NCBI RefSeq assembly: GCF_030704685.1
Contig: NZ_JAUZDX010000018.1
Location: 88,362-152,361, forward strand
DNA from: Acidovorax sp. A1169
Lineage (GTDB): Bacteria > Pseudomonadota > Gammaproteobacteria > Burkholderiales > Burkholderiaceae_C
DNA: 64,000 nt
Direction: 5' to 3'
Position numbers and translations under genes: made by a program. Within the stretch, counting starts at the first letter, position 1, and every line of letters starts with the position of its first letter. The notes below the pieces were generated by a model, which worked only from the letters and a program-made list of their open reading frames with translations, did no database searches and was not told the DNA's origin. This document shows, piece after piece, positions 45,801-53,977 of the stretch.

Positions 45801-46331
45801 GCGGCGCTCCTTGTACTTGGAGACGCCGGCGGCCTCTTCGAGGAACAGGCGCAGCTCTTCGGGGCGCGACTCGATGATGCGGCTGATGGTGCCCTGGCCG
45901 ATGATGGCGTAGGCGCGCGGCCCCAGGCCCGTGCCCAGGAACACGTCCTGCACGTCGCGGCGGCGCACGGGCTGGTTGTTCAGGTAGTAGCTGCTGGTGC
46001 CGTCGCGCGTGAGCACGCGGCGCACCGCCACCTCGCCGTACTGGCCCCACTGGCCACCGGCGCGGTGGTCGGAGTTGTCGAACACCAGCTCCACGCTGGC
46101 GCGGCTGGCCTGCTTGCGCGTGGTGGTGCCGCTGAAGATCACGTCCTGCATGGACTCGCCGCGCAGCTCGCTGGCCTTGCTCTCGCCCAGCACCCAGCGC
46201 ACTGCATCCATGATGTTGGACTTGCCGCAGCCGTTGGGACCCACCACGCCCACGAGTTGCCCCGGCAGCATGAAGTTGGTGGGCTCAGCGAAGGACTTGA
46301 AGCCGGAAAGCTTGATGGAGGTGAGACGCAC
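42807..46331 (-). CDS. smc: Chromosome segregation protein SMC
   Basis: 1174 residues. ATP-driven DNA loop-forming protein. Walker A is 'GPNGCGKSNIMDAVRWVLGE' near residue 32; two long coiled coils flank a hinge (about 500-640); the signature 'LLSGGEKALTAIAL' and Walker B 'PFCLLDEVDAPLDDAN' lie near the C-terminus. Length and order are as expected. It is the first gene of the smc-zipA-ligA-PBP1A run, with 60 bases to zipA. Confidence 0.96.
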   Translation of the reverse strand: MRLTSIKLSGFKSFAEPTNFMLPGQLVGVVGPNGCGKSNIMDAVRWVLGESKASELRGESMQDVIFSGTTTRKQASRASVELVFDNSDHRAGGQWGQYGEVAVRRVLTRDGTSSYYLNNQPVRRRDVQDVFLGTGLGPRAYAIIGQGTISRIIESRPEELRLFLEEAAGVSKYKERRRETENRLSDTRENLTRVEDILRELNANLEKLEKQAEVAAKYNALNSDATLKQHQQWFLKRADAEADQAKVRLDGLQAVNDLESRMADLRAVESDLETIRQAHYAAGDHVNQAQGKLYEATAEVGRLEAEIRYVVEGRLRVEQRLVTLAEQIAQWSARKEEADIELENLAGAGVDAEERAELLAAQVEEQAMQLPDLEDALRQAQSRTSEQRASVVQVQQQIGVLAAEQRSIDEQSRQFDGRYERLRADRNALAAPDEARLANLQEQLDEAQELAEATEARLAELQEAVPQLDDDRRARQQAVNSESARQADLSARMEALKALQEKVKTDGKLRPWLAKHGLDSLQGLWSRIHIEPGWENALEAALRERLAALEVGRLDMVRGFLGSGGTDAPPARLAFYSMPSAGTPEAASPHARLSDLLRLNDAGLRAVLVDWLQGCYTAPTLDEALNRRSALQPGEVVFVPSGHAVSAHSVSFYAQDSEQSGMLARAQEIEHLEKELRAQALIAEESRTALVRAESAYADASQRLVGARREATEAQSRAHELQVETLRLTQLAEQTRARSAQIGADIAEIEAQLADLQERRVAAEARFEELDMQLADSQEREAQLGDRVIEAERKLAACREQQRTLERQAQEATFSQRSLEARRGELNRSIETANQQAASLTDEQQRARDELARLSDAAAQGGLQAALDVKMEREKALSAQRGEYDDLTAKLRASDERRMQLERALDPLRARITEFQLKEQAARLGLEQYTTLLADAQADLEAVAQSIADGNVRVSGLQGEIDRLHREIAALGAVNLAALDELKLASERKIFLDAQTADLTEAMNTLEDAIRKIDGETRQLLSGTFDTVNGHFGRMFPELFGGGQARLIITGDEILDSGVQVMAQPPGKKNQTIHLLSGGEKALTAIALVFAIFQLNPAPFCLLDEVDAPLDDANTERYAKLVSSMSKSTQFLFISHNKIAMEMAEQLIGVTMQEQGVSRIVAVDMESALSMADA

Positions 46332-46494
46332 GTGTCAGGAGGCGGGCAAAAATGGGAGTGGCGCAAGGGGGCGCACAAGCGCCAGACGGAAAAATACTGG
46401 CAAATGCAGAGCGGGATGATACCGCGCCGCCTGCCGGCTCCCGCGCCAGGGAGCCCCCTCGAAGGCAATCCCCCTGCATCCATCGGCAATATTT

Positions 46495-46556
46495 ATCAAA
46501 TACCGACTCTATCGCTTACCTGCCAAGCGCTGGCAGCTATCAATTTTGAACCGTTG
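46495..46556. repeat. Possible copy of a Comamonadaceae intergenic repeat
   Basis: In the 237-base gap upstream of smc the sequence CTATCGCTTACCTGCC / AAGCGCTGGCAGCTAT followed by CAATTTTGAA resembles a dispersed short palindromic element I associate with this family (AGCGCTTG... and TATAGCTG... motifs). The internal CGCTT/AAGCG stem is short. The rest of the gap holds nothing I can name. Only one copy of this type is clear in the window. Confidence 0.4.
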
Positions 46557-46568
46557 CCCTGGCGGGTT

Positions 46569-47636
46569 TCACTGCACCACGCACACCTGGTTGCGCCCCT
46601 GCGATTTGGCGTCGAACAGTGCCTGGTCGGCGCGCGCGATGGCCTGCGCCAGGTGCTGCATCGCCAGCACCTCGCAGGCGCCGATGGAGACGCTCAGTGG
46701 CTCAGGCTCGGTGACCCCCTCCACCCCGCGGCGCAGCTTCTCGGCGACCTTGAGGGCGTCGGCCAACGGGGTCTGGGGCAGGCAGACCAGAAATTCCTCA
46801 CCGCCCCAGCGGATGATCTCGTCGCCCCGGCGCAGGGCGTCCCGCAGCACCCGGGCCACGGCCTGCAGCGCCGCGTCGCCCGCATCGTGGCCGAAACGGT
46901 CGTTGATGCTCTTGAAATGGTCCAGGTCCAGCATCAGGATGGACGAGGCCGGCTCGAACAGCGAGGTGCGGTACAGCCGCCGGTCGATCAGGTCCAGGGC
47001 GTGCCGGTTGAGCAGGCCGGTGAGCGCATCATGGTAGGCCGCGCGTTCCAGCTCCACACGCTCGGCGGCCACCGTCATCAGCGAGCCGAACAGCTCGGCG
47101 AGCCCCGAGAAGAGCCCTACCCCCAGGTCGTCGAAGTAGCCATCGCGGTCTGCATACAGCACGAACATGCCGCTGTAGCCGTTGAAGGTGGAGCGGATCG
47201 GCAGGGCCAACACGTGGCGGATGCCATGCTCGCGAGCGGCCTCGCGCCAAGGACCGTACAGGGAATACTGCGACACCGAGAAGGCCTGCGCAGGCTTGCC
47301 GTCCAGGGTGGAGAAGGCCGGGCCGATCTGCGTGAGCAGGTTGCGCTCGATGTGCAGCGCCTCGGCATATGCGACCGCCGGGCCGGCGAACACCTGGGGG
47401 CGGATGGATTGCGCATCGGACGGGCCGAACCAGGTCCAGGCCAGGCGGATGCGGGGCGTGACCTCGACGATGGCCTGGCAGATACCGCGGATGATCTCCA
47501 GCTCGCCCCGCCCGAGGATCAGCTTGGCCGAGCTCTTGAGCAGCATTTCGGCAATGGCCGACTTCTCGCGCTGGGCATCGAACGCCTCGGGAGGTGGCTG
47601 GGCCTGGCGCTGCGATCGCCTCGTATTGAATAGCAT
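46569..47636 (-). CDS. GAF-GGDEF diguanylate cyclase
   Basis: 355 residues. A GAF-like sensor occupies about 40-185 ('HGIRHVLALPIRSTFNGYSG' is its core), and a GGDEF domain follows (about 190-355). The catalytic motif is GGEEF in 'RWGGEEFLVC', preceded by 'DLDHFKSINDRFGHDAGD' with the metal Asp; all synthase residues are present. No membrane span. It starts 46 bases after the stop of the GGDEF-EAL gene upstream and is probably cotranscribed. ATG at 47636 chosen; further upstream the frame is open but antisense-like. Confidence 0.9.
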   Translation of the reverse strand: MLFNTRRSQRQAQPPPEAFDAQREKSAIAEMLLKSSAKLILGRGELEIIRGICQAIVEVTPRIRLAWTWFGPSDAQSIRPQVFAGPAVAYAEALHIERNLLTQIGPAFSTLDGKPAQAFSVSQYSLYGPWREAAREHGIRHVLALPIRSTFNGYSGMFVLYADRDGYFDDLGVGLFSGLAELFGSLMTVAAERVELERAAYHDALTGLLNRHALDLIDRRLYRTSLFEPASSILMLDLDHFKSINDRFGHDAGDAALQAVARVLRDALRRGDEIIRWGGEEFLVCLPQTPLADALKVAEKLRRGVEGVTEPEPLSVSIGACEVLAMQHLAQAIARADQALFDAKSQGRNQVCVVQ

Positions 47637-47682
47637 GGCGCGGGTCAGATGGTGCGAAGGGCTTGTGCAGCCGGTGGCAAGC

Positions 47683-50600
47683 TCATGCCGACTGCAGGCC
47701 CGGGGCATTGTGCCGGCGCACCAGTTCCTCGAACTCGGCCACCTGCAAAGGAGGGCTGAGCAGATAACCCTGCCAGGCATGGCAGTTGTTGCGTGCCAGG
47801 AATTCGCGCTGGGCCTCGGTTTCCACGCCTTCGGCGATCACGCGCAGGCCCAGGCTGGTGCCCAGCGCCACCACGGTGCGGGCGATGGCCGCGTCGTTGG
47901 GGTCGGTGAGCACGTCGCGCACGAAGCTCTGGTCGATCTTGAGCTGGTCCAGCGGCAGGCGCTTGAGGTAGGACAGCGACGAGTACCCGGTGCCGAAGTC
48001 GTCCAGCGAAAACCCGACCCCATAGGCCTTGAGCTGGCCCATCTTGGCGATGGTGTCTTCCACGTCCGAGAGCAGCAGGCCCTCGGTCATCTCCAGCTTG
48101 AGGCGGTTGCCGTCGGCACCCGACCCTGCCAGCGCGGCCAGCACCTGGGCCACGAAGCCACTCTGGTGGAATTGCCGCGGGCTCACGTTCACGGCCAGGC
48201 CCAGGCCCGCCAGGGCGGGCTCCAACGCCCAGCGGGCCAGGCGCTGGCAGGCCACCTGCAGCACCCATTCGCCCAGCGGCAGGATCAGGCCGTTCTCCTC
48301 GGCCAGCGGAATGAACTGCGCCGGCGAGACGAAACCGTCGCGCGGGTGGCGCCAGCGCAGCAGCGCCTCGGCACCGGTGATGCGGCCCTGGTCGATCTGC
48401 GCCTGGTAGTACAGCTCGAACTGGCCCTGGGCCATCCCCACGCGCATGTCCAGCTCCATGGCCGCGCGGGCGCTCACGGCGGCCTGCATCTGGGGGTCGT
48501 AAAAGCGCAGCGTGTCGCGGCCTGCCGACTTGGCCTGGTACATGGCCAGGTCGGCGCGGCGCAGCAGTTCGTCCACGGTCTCGCGCACGCCGCTGAACAG
48601 GGTCACGCCCATGCTCAGCGAGCTGTGGTGCGCCTCGGCGCCAATGGCGTAAGGTTCGCGCAGCACGGCCAGAATGCGCTGGCCGGCCTCCTCGCAGCGC
48701 GCCGCCGCTTCCTCGGGCGTGGCGCCCAGGTCTTCGAGCAGCACCACGAACTCGTCGCCGCCCTGGCGCGCCACGGTGTCGTCTTCGTGCACGCAGGCGC
48801 GCAGGCGGTTGGCCACCTGCAGCAGCAGGGTGTCGCCCTTGTCGTGGCCCTGGGTCTCATTGAGGGTCTTGAAGTTGTCGAGGTCGAGCAGCAGCAGCGC
48901 ACCGTGGCTCTGGTGGCGTGCGCTGGTGGCCAGTGCCTGCTGCAGCCGGTCGATCAGCAGACGGCGGTTGGGCAGTTGGGTCAGCGGGTCGTAGTAGGCC
49001 AGGTTCTTGATTTCATGCTCGGCCGCCTTGCGCTGGCTCAGGTCCTGCAGGGTGACGAGGTGGTCCTCCCCGATGCGCACGCCGGCCACCTCCACCGGGC
49101 GCACCACGCCGTCGCGGCACAGGAAGTGGTATTCGGCGGCGGCGATGATGCCGTCGCTGTCGTCCGCACGCTGGCGCTCCTCGCGCCAGGCATTGCGCAT
49201 CACCTCGCGCTCTTCGGGGTCGGGGTAGGTCTTTTGCCACCACACGTCCACATTGGGCACGTCCTGGGCGGTATAGCCGCAGATCTGCAGGAAGCGCTCG
49301 TTGCGAAACGAGATGGTGCCGTCCTTTTGCACCAGGCACAGCCCCATGGGCAGGCGCTGCAGAATGCCACGCAGGTGGGCCTCGTTGCCGCGCAGCGTGT
49401 GCTCCATGCGCTTGCGCTCGCTGATGTTCTGCACCACCGCCATGTGGAAGTCGGGTGCAGTGCCCGGCGTCCACATGGGCGAAACCGTCAGGTCCACCCA
49501 GATCTCGGAGCCGTTCTTGTGGAAGTACCGCTTTTCCATGCGGAACTCGTGGATCTCGCCGGACTTGAGGCGCTCCATCTGGGCCAGATCGACCGCCAGG
49601 TCCCCGGGCTGGCTGATGGCCCGGAAATCGAGCGCACGCATCTCCGGCACCGAGTAGCCCAGGATGTCGCAGTATTTCTGGTTGATGCGCACGATGCGCC
49701 CGCTCTGGGTATCGATCTGCGCCACGCCCACGGCGGCCTGGTTGAACAGGGCGCGAAAGCGGTCTTCACTTTCGCGCCGGGCCTCGTCGGACACCTGCGC
49801 GCGCGCAAGGGCCTGCGTGCGCTGGCGCGCCAGCAGCGTGACCAGTGCCGCCAGCAGCAACGACACCAGGGCCCCGGAAGCCCCTGCCGCCCAGGGCAGG
49901 CTGCGCTCGGAGAGCGACAGCAGGGATTGCGTGGGCATGAAGCTCAGGCGCCAGCGCCGGTCGTGCACCAGGATGTCCCGCTCATAGGGCACCGAGCCCG
50001 GCAGGGCCTGCGCGGTGGGCGGCAGCAGCACGCGCACTGTGGTGTCGGTGGCACCGGGGCGGGAGGGCCCCTGGTCGGTGATGGAAACCGCTATGCCGTT
50101 GAGCAGGCCCTCGCCGCGCATGAAGCGCACCAGGTCATAGACCCGGATGGTGGCGGCCACCGCCCCGATGAACACCTGCGGCTTGAGATCGGTCACACCC
50201 GAACGGTCGAACACCGGCACGCGGATCACGAAGGCCGTGCGGTGCGTCCGCTCCTGCACCAGGTCGAACGGGGCCGAGGCCACGGTGTGGCCGCTGTCGC
50301 GGCTGTACTGCATGGACGCCAGGTTGGTGGGCTGGGCACTGATGTCGAGGCCCAGCACGGCCTCGTTGCCGCGCATGGGCCACAGGTACTCGGCCACGAA
50401 GTATTCGGGGCGCTCGCCGGGCGGGCGGATCGAAAATTCGGGATAGCCGGCGGGGTTGATCGAGGTGTCGGCCCGTACACGGGCTTCGTAGTCGGCTTTC
50501 TCGGCCAGTGCCACCCTGCGTGTGAACGACAGGTTGCGCACGCCCGGGTAGCGCTCGGAGATGTCGAGCTCGCTGGCCACCTGCTCGAACTCGGCCCGCG

Positions 50601-50844
50601 TGAGCTTGGGGTTGGCAGAAAACAGCCCGCGCAGGCCATGCACGATTTCGGTGTGCGTGGCAATGCGCTGGACCAGCGCGTCGGTGAACAGCCGTGTCTC
50701 CTGCGTAAGGCGCGCCTTGGCCACGGCATCGGTGGCATCGGCCTGCTGCCGCGCCAGGCCAAAGCTCAGCAGCAAGCCGGCCGCAGCCACGCCCAGGCCA
50801 GGCAACCAATGCCGGTAGAAGCCGTTGAGGGGTAGCAAAGCCAT
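47683..50844 (-). CDS. CHASE-PAS-PAS-GGDEF-EAL c-di-GMP protein
   Basis: 1053 residues. Two membrane spans (about 14-32 and 320-340) enclose a periplasmic CHASE domain ('FSANPKLTRAEFEQVASELD'). Two PAS domains follow ('RFRALFNQAAVGVAQIDTQS', 'ILQRLPMGLCLVQKDGTISF'), then GGDEF (RQGGDEFVVL) and EAL ('ITGAEALLRW', 'DDFGTGYSSL', 'IAEGVETEAQ'). Both catalytic sites look intact, so it could make or break c-di-GMP depending on signal. The diguanylate cyclase downstream may be its operon partner. Confidence 0.93.
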   Translation of the reverse strand: MALLPLNGFYRHWLPGLGVAAAGLLLSFGLARQQADATDAVAKARLTQETRLFTDALVQRIATHTEIVHGLRGLFSANPKLTRAEFEQVASELDISERYPGVRNLSFTRRVALAEKADYEARVRADTSINPAGYPEFSIRPPGERPEYFVAEYLWPMRGNEAVLGLDISAQPTNLASMQYSRDSGHTVASAPFDLVQERTHRTAFVIRVPVFDRSGVTDLKPQVFIGAVAATIRVYDLVRFMRGEGLLNGIAVSITDQGPSRPGATDTTVRVLLPPTAQALPGSVPYERDILVHDRRWRLSFMPTQSLLSLSERSLPWAAGASGALVSLLLAALVTLLARQRTQALARAQVSDEARRESEDRFRALFNQAAVGVAQIDTQSGRIVRINQKYCDILGYSVPEMRALDFRAISQPGDLAVDLAQMERLKSGEIHEFRMEKRYFHKNGSEIWVDLTVSPMWTPGTAPDFHMAVVQNISERKRMEHTLRGNEAHLRGILQRLPMGLCLVQKDGTISFRNERFLQICGYTAQDVPNVDVWWQKTYPDPEEREVMRNAWREERQRADDSDGIIAAAEYHFLCRDGVVRPVEVAGVRIGEDHLVTLQDLSQRKAAEHEIKNLAYYDPLTQLPNRRLLIDRLQQALATSARHQSHGALLLLDLDNFKTLNETQGHDKGDTLLLQVANRLRACVHEDDTVARQGGDEFVVLLEDLGATPEEAAARCEEAGQRILAVLREPYAIGAEAHHSSLSMGVTLFSGVRETVDELLRRADLAMYQAKSAGRDTLRFYDPQMQAAVSARAAMELDMRVGMAQGQFELYYQAQIDQGRITGAEALLRWRHPRDGFVSPAQFIPLAEENGLILPLGEWVLQVACQRLARWALEPALAGLGLAVNVSPRQFHQSGFVAQVLAALAGSGADGNRLKLEMTEGLLLSDVEDTIAKMGQLKAYGVGFSLDDFGTGYSSLSYLKRLPLDQLKIDQSFVRDVLTDPNDAAIARTVVALGTSLGLRVIAEGVETEAQREFLARNNCHAWQGYLLSPPLQVAEFEELVRRHNAPGLQSA

Positions 50845-50996
50845 TCAGAGCAGGGAGTCAGCGAAAGCCAGACAGAGTTGCACACGGCGTACCAGGGCAC
50901 TGCCGCAACAGCCCTTGAGGATAGCGGGATTCAGCCACCCATCCGGCATGCAAGGGTCCACATCTTGTAACAGCACCGCTGTTTTTGCCGTACCGT

Positions 50997-52487
50997 TTAT
51001 GCAACACCCGGGGGCATGTTTGCCTGCACACGCTGCACCGCCGCCACCGGGTAGGGCGCAAACCGGCTGCGATTCTCATTCACATCCAGCACCCGGCCGA
51101 TGGGCGGAAAAGCGCGCTGCGGGCAGGCCTCGCGCTCGCAGACCTTGCAGCCCATGCCGATGGGCACGGCCGCATCGGGGTCGGCCAGGTTCAGGCCGCG
51201 CGAGTACACGAGCTGCGCGGCATGGCGCACATCGCAGCCCAGCGCCACCGAGAACTCCTTGCCCGGCGCGCCCCAGCCCCCTGCCCCGCCGCCGCCGCGC
51301 GTGACGGTGCGCGCCACCCACAGGTAGGCCCGGCCGTCGGGCATGCGCGCCAGTTGCGACACGATGCGCCCCGGCTGGGCAAAGGCCTCGTACACGTTCC
51401 ACAGCGGACAGGTGCCGCCGATCTTGCTGAAGTGAAAGTGCGTGGCCGACTGGCGCTTGGAAATGTTGCCCGCCCGGTCCACCCGGATGAAGAAAAAGGG
51501 CACCCCCCGCGCACTGGGCCGCTGCAGCGTGGACAGGCGGTGGCACACCGTCTCGAAGCCCACCCCAAAAAGGTGGCCCAGCCGGTCGATGTCGTAGCGC
51601 ACCGCCTCGGCCGCCTGCAGGAAGGCGGTGTAGGGCAGCAGCAAGGCGCCCGCGAAGTAGTTGGCCAGGCCGATGCGTGCCAAAGCCCGCGCCTGGTCAC
51701 CCGAGAGGCCGGCCGTATCGGCCAGGCGACGCAGTTCGGGGCCCATCTCCAGGAAGGCCAGTTGCGTCGCCATCTGGAAGGCGCGCTGACCGGCTTCGAG
51801 CCCCTGGGCCAGTTGCAGAACACCGCTCTGGGGGTCGTAGTGGCGCTGGGCCCCGCCCGGCAGCTCGGCCGCCATGGCCACGTGCACGCCGTGGGCCGAT
51901 TGCAGACGGCGCGCCAGCCCTTCGTCGGCCCGGCCGGGCTGCAGCGCCCAGTCGGCCGCCAGCCGCTCGGCCGCGTCGTCGAGCTCGGCGATGTGGTTGT
52001 GGCGGGCAAAGAAGAAGTCGCGCACCTCCTCGTAGGCCATGGGCTGGTGGCCGGCGCTGGCCAGCGCTCCACTGCGGCCGTCGCCCCACTGGGCGCCCAG
52101 GGCATCGAGCCGCTCCAGCGCCTGGCGGTGGCGCCGGTGCAAGGCCAGCAGGGTGCGCGCCACGGCAGGCATGCCCGAGGCCAGTTCGCGGATCTCGGCC
52201 AGGGACACGGCCTGGTCCTCCATGCCCGGCTCGGAGGGCGTGTCCGCCAGCACCTCGCGCAACCCGGTGATCAGCCGCGCCTCGTCGTCGTCGGAAAAGC
52301 GCTGCACGTCCACGCCGAACACGGCATTGATCTTGAGCAGCACCGGCACCGTGAGCGGGCGCTGGTTCTGCTCGAGCTGGTTGAGGTAGCTGGCCGACAG
52401 GTCGAGCGCCCGCGCCAATGCGATCTGGGTCATGCCGCGTTCTTCGCGCAGGCGGCGCAGGCGCACGCCCATGAAGGTCTTCTTCAT
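50997..52487 (-). CDS. ScfR/RamB-type XRE regulator of propionate metabolism
   Basis: 496 residues. N-terminal XRE helix-turn-helix ('LRRLREERGMTQIALARALD'), an ImmA-like central domain and the C-terminal short-chain acyl-CoA regulator domain with its Cys cluster ('GMGCKVCEREACPQRAF'). Proteins of this build (RamB, PccR, MccR) control propionate or glyoxylate genes and sense acyl-CoA. It is divergent from prpC, and four TTCGCAA boxes lie between them, so control of the methylcitrate operon is strongly suggested. Confidence 0.88.
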   Translation of the reverse strand: MKKTFMGVRLRRLREERGMTQIALARALDLSASYLNQLEQNQRPLTVPVLLKINAVFGVDVQRFSDDDEARLITGLREVLADTPSEPGMEDQAVSLAEIRELASGMPAVARTLLALHRRHRQALERLDALGAQWGDGRSGALASAGHQPMAYEEVRDFFFARHNHIAELDDAAERLAADWALQPGRADEGLARRLQSAHGVHVAMAAELPGGAQRHYDPQSGVLQLAQGLEAGQRAFQMATQLAFLEMGPELRRLADTAGLSGDQARALARIGLANYFAGALLLPYTAFLQAAEAVRYDIDRLGHLFGVGFETVCHRLSTLQRPSARGVPFFFIRVDRAGNISKRQSATHFHFSKIGGTCPLWNVYEAFAQPGRIVSQLARMPDGRAYLWVARTVTRGGGGAGGWGAPGKEFSVALGCDVRHAAQLVYSRGLNLADPDAAVPIGMGCKVCEREACPQRAFPPIGRVLDVNENRSRFAPYPVAAVQRVQANMPPGVA

Positions 52488-52512
52488 GTCGAGGCCACCG
52501 CTGCAAAAATCA

Positions 52513-52603
52513 TTCGCAACATTCGCAAAATATCCATTTTATCTTCGCAATTATTTGCCAATTCAGCCCTGTACGCGGGATAAGAGCTTGCGTACATTGC
52601 GAA
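52513..52603. promoter_or_regulatory. Four TTCGCAA boxes between ScfR regulator and prpC
   Basis: TTCGCAA at 52513-52519, 52522-52528 and 52544-52550, and the reverse complement TTGCGAA at 52597-52603. The first two are spaced nine bases apart. The boxes lie between the two divergent starts and resemble the TTTGCAA-type half-sites bound by RamB-like regulators. Autoregulation and control of prpC are both possible. Confidence 0.65.
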
Positions 52604-52677
52604 TCATGCAACAAACCAGCGCCCTGCACCAGCTCATGCATTTTTCCTCCACCGTTTCGCAACAGGAGACCGCCCCC

Positions 52678-53832
52678 ATGAGCGACACCTTCGCCACCGG
52701 CTTCAAGCCCAAGAAATCCGTCGCCCTCTCGGGCGTGACCGCCGGCAACACGGCGCTGTGCACCGTGGGCCGCACGGGCAACGACCTGCACTACCGCGGC
52801 TACGACATCCTAGACATCGCCGATGTCTGCGAGTTCGAGGAAATCGCCCACCTGCTGGTGCACGGCAAGCTGCCCAACACGGCCGAGTTGCGCGGCTACA
52901 AGGGGCGCCTCAAATCCCTGCGCGGCCTGCCGGCCAACGTGAAAGAGGCGCTGGAGCAGTTGCCCGCCAGCAGCCACCCCATGGACGTGATGCGCACGGG
53001 TGTGTCCGCCCTGGGCTGCGTACTGCCCGAGAAGGACGGGCACCACACGCCCGGCGCGCGCGACATTGCGGACCGGCTGATGGCATCGCTCAGCTCCATG
53101 CTGCTGTACTGGTACCACTGGTCCACCCAGGGCAAGCGCATCGAGGTGGAGACGGACGACGACTCCATCGGCGCGCACTTCCTGCACCTGCTGCATGGCA
53201 AGAAACCATCGGGCGCGTGGGAGCGCGCCATGCACACCTCGCTGAACCTGTATGCCGAGCATGAGTTCAACGCCTCCACCTTCACCGCGCGCGTGGTCGC
53301 CGGCACGGGCAGCGACATGTACTCGTGCATCACCGGCGCCATCGGCGCGCTGCGCGGGCCCAAGCATGGCGGCGCCAATGAAGTGGCCTTCGAGATCCAG
53401 AAACGCTACGACAACGCCGACGAGGCCGAGGCCGACATCCGCCGCCGCGTGGAGGCCAAGGAGGTGGTGATCGGCTTCGGCCACCCGGTCTACACCGTGA
53501 GCGACCCGCGCAACGAGGTCATCAAGCGCGTGGCGCGCCAGCTTTCGCTGGATGCCGGCACGACCAAGATGTTCGACATCGCAGAGCGGCTGGAGACAGT
53601 GATGTGGGAGGCCAAGAAGATGTTCCCCAACCTCGACTGGTTCAGCGCCGTGAGCTACCACATGATGGGCGTGCCCACCGCCATGTTCACGCCGCTGTTC
53701 GTCATTGCGCGCACCAGCGGCTGGGCGGCGCACATCATCGAGCAGCGCATCGACAACAAGATCATCCGCCCGAGCGCCCACTACACGGGGCCCGAAGACC
53801 TGGCCTTCGTCCCCATCGGCGAGCGCAAGTAG
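52678..53832 (+). CDS. prpC: 2-methylcitrate synthase
   Basis: 384 residues. Condenses propionyl-CoA with oxaloacetate. Catalytic His and Asp of the citrate-synthase fold are visible in 'GPKHGGANEVAF' and 'GFGHPVYTVSDPRN'; 'NLYAEHEFNASTFTARV' is the third motif. AGGAG at 52664-52668 supports the ATG at 52678; an in-frame ATG at 52606 exists but lacks a site. The stop codon abuts the inverted-repeat element at 53833, beyond which acnD begins. Confidence 0.95.
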   Translation: MSDTFATGFKPKKSVALSGVTAGNTALCTVGRTGNDLHYRGYDILDIADVCEFEEIAHLLVHGKLPNTAELRGYKGRLKSLRGLPANVKEALEQLPASSHPMDVMRTGVSALGCVLPEKDGHHTPGARDIADRLMASLSSMLLYWYHWSTQGKRIEVETDDDSIGAHFLHLLHGKKPSGAWERAMHTSLNLYAEHEFNASTFTARVVAGTGSDMYSCITGAIGALRGPKHGGANEVAFEIQKRYDNADEAEADIRRRVEAKEVVIGFGHPVYTVSDPRNEVIKRVARQLSLDAGTTKMFDIAERLETVMWEAKKMFPNLDWFSAVSYHMMGVPTAMFTPLFVIARTSGWAAHIIEQRIDNKIIRPSAHYTGPEDLAFVPIGERK

Positions 53833-53943
53833 GAGTGGCTAACAAAACTCTTCTGGCGTTGTTGCTGCGCCTTGTCGTACTAACGTACTGCCTGCGGCTC
53901 AGCGCCTAGCCAGAACCGCTTCGCTGAGTTTTATTAGCCACTC
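53833..53943. mobile_element. 111-bp inverted-repeat element inside the prp operon
   Basis: Ends GAGTGGCTAACAAAACTC and its reverse complement with one mismatch (18 bp each). Inside is a second pair, TTCTGGC and GCCAGAA, and a central GTACTAACGTAC. The whole could form a stem-loop. It begins right after the prpC stop and ends 34 bases before acnD. It encodes no protein. Similar elements are common in related genomes to my knowledge. Confidence 0.75.
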
Positions 53944-53977
53944 TGAATTCGCGCCAAGTCCGCCCCGCCCCACGTCC

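Noticed and set aside
43110..47633. Very long plus-strand frame opposite smc and the diguanylate cyclase
   Set aside because: The opposite strand holds full-length SMC with all ATPase motifs. The long frame reflects codon bias of its sense partner.
47182..50835. 1217-codon plus-strand frame opposite the CHASE-GGDEF-EAL gene
   Set aside because: No recognisable domain; the sense strand encodes a complete sensor protein.
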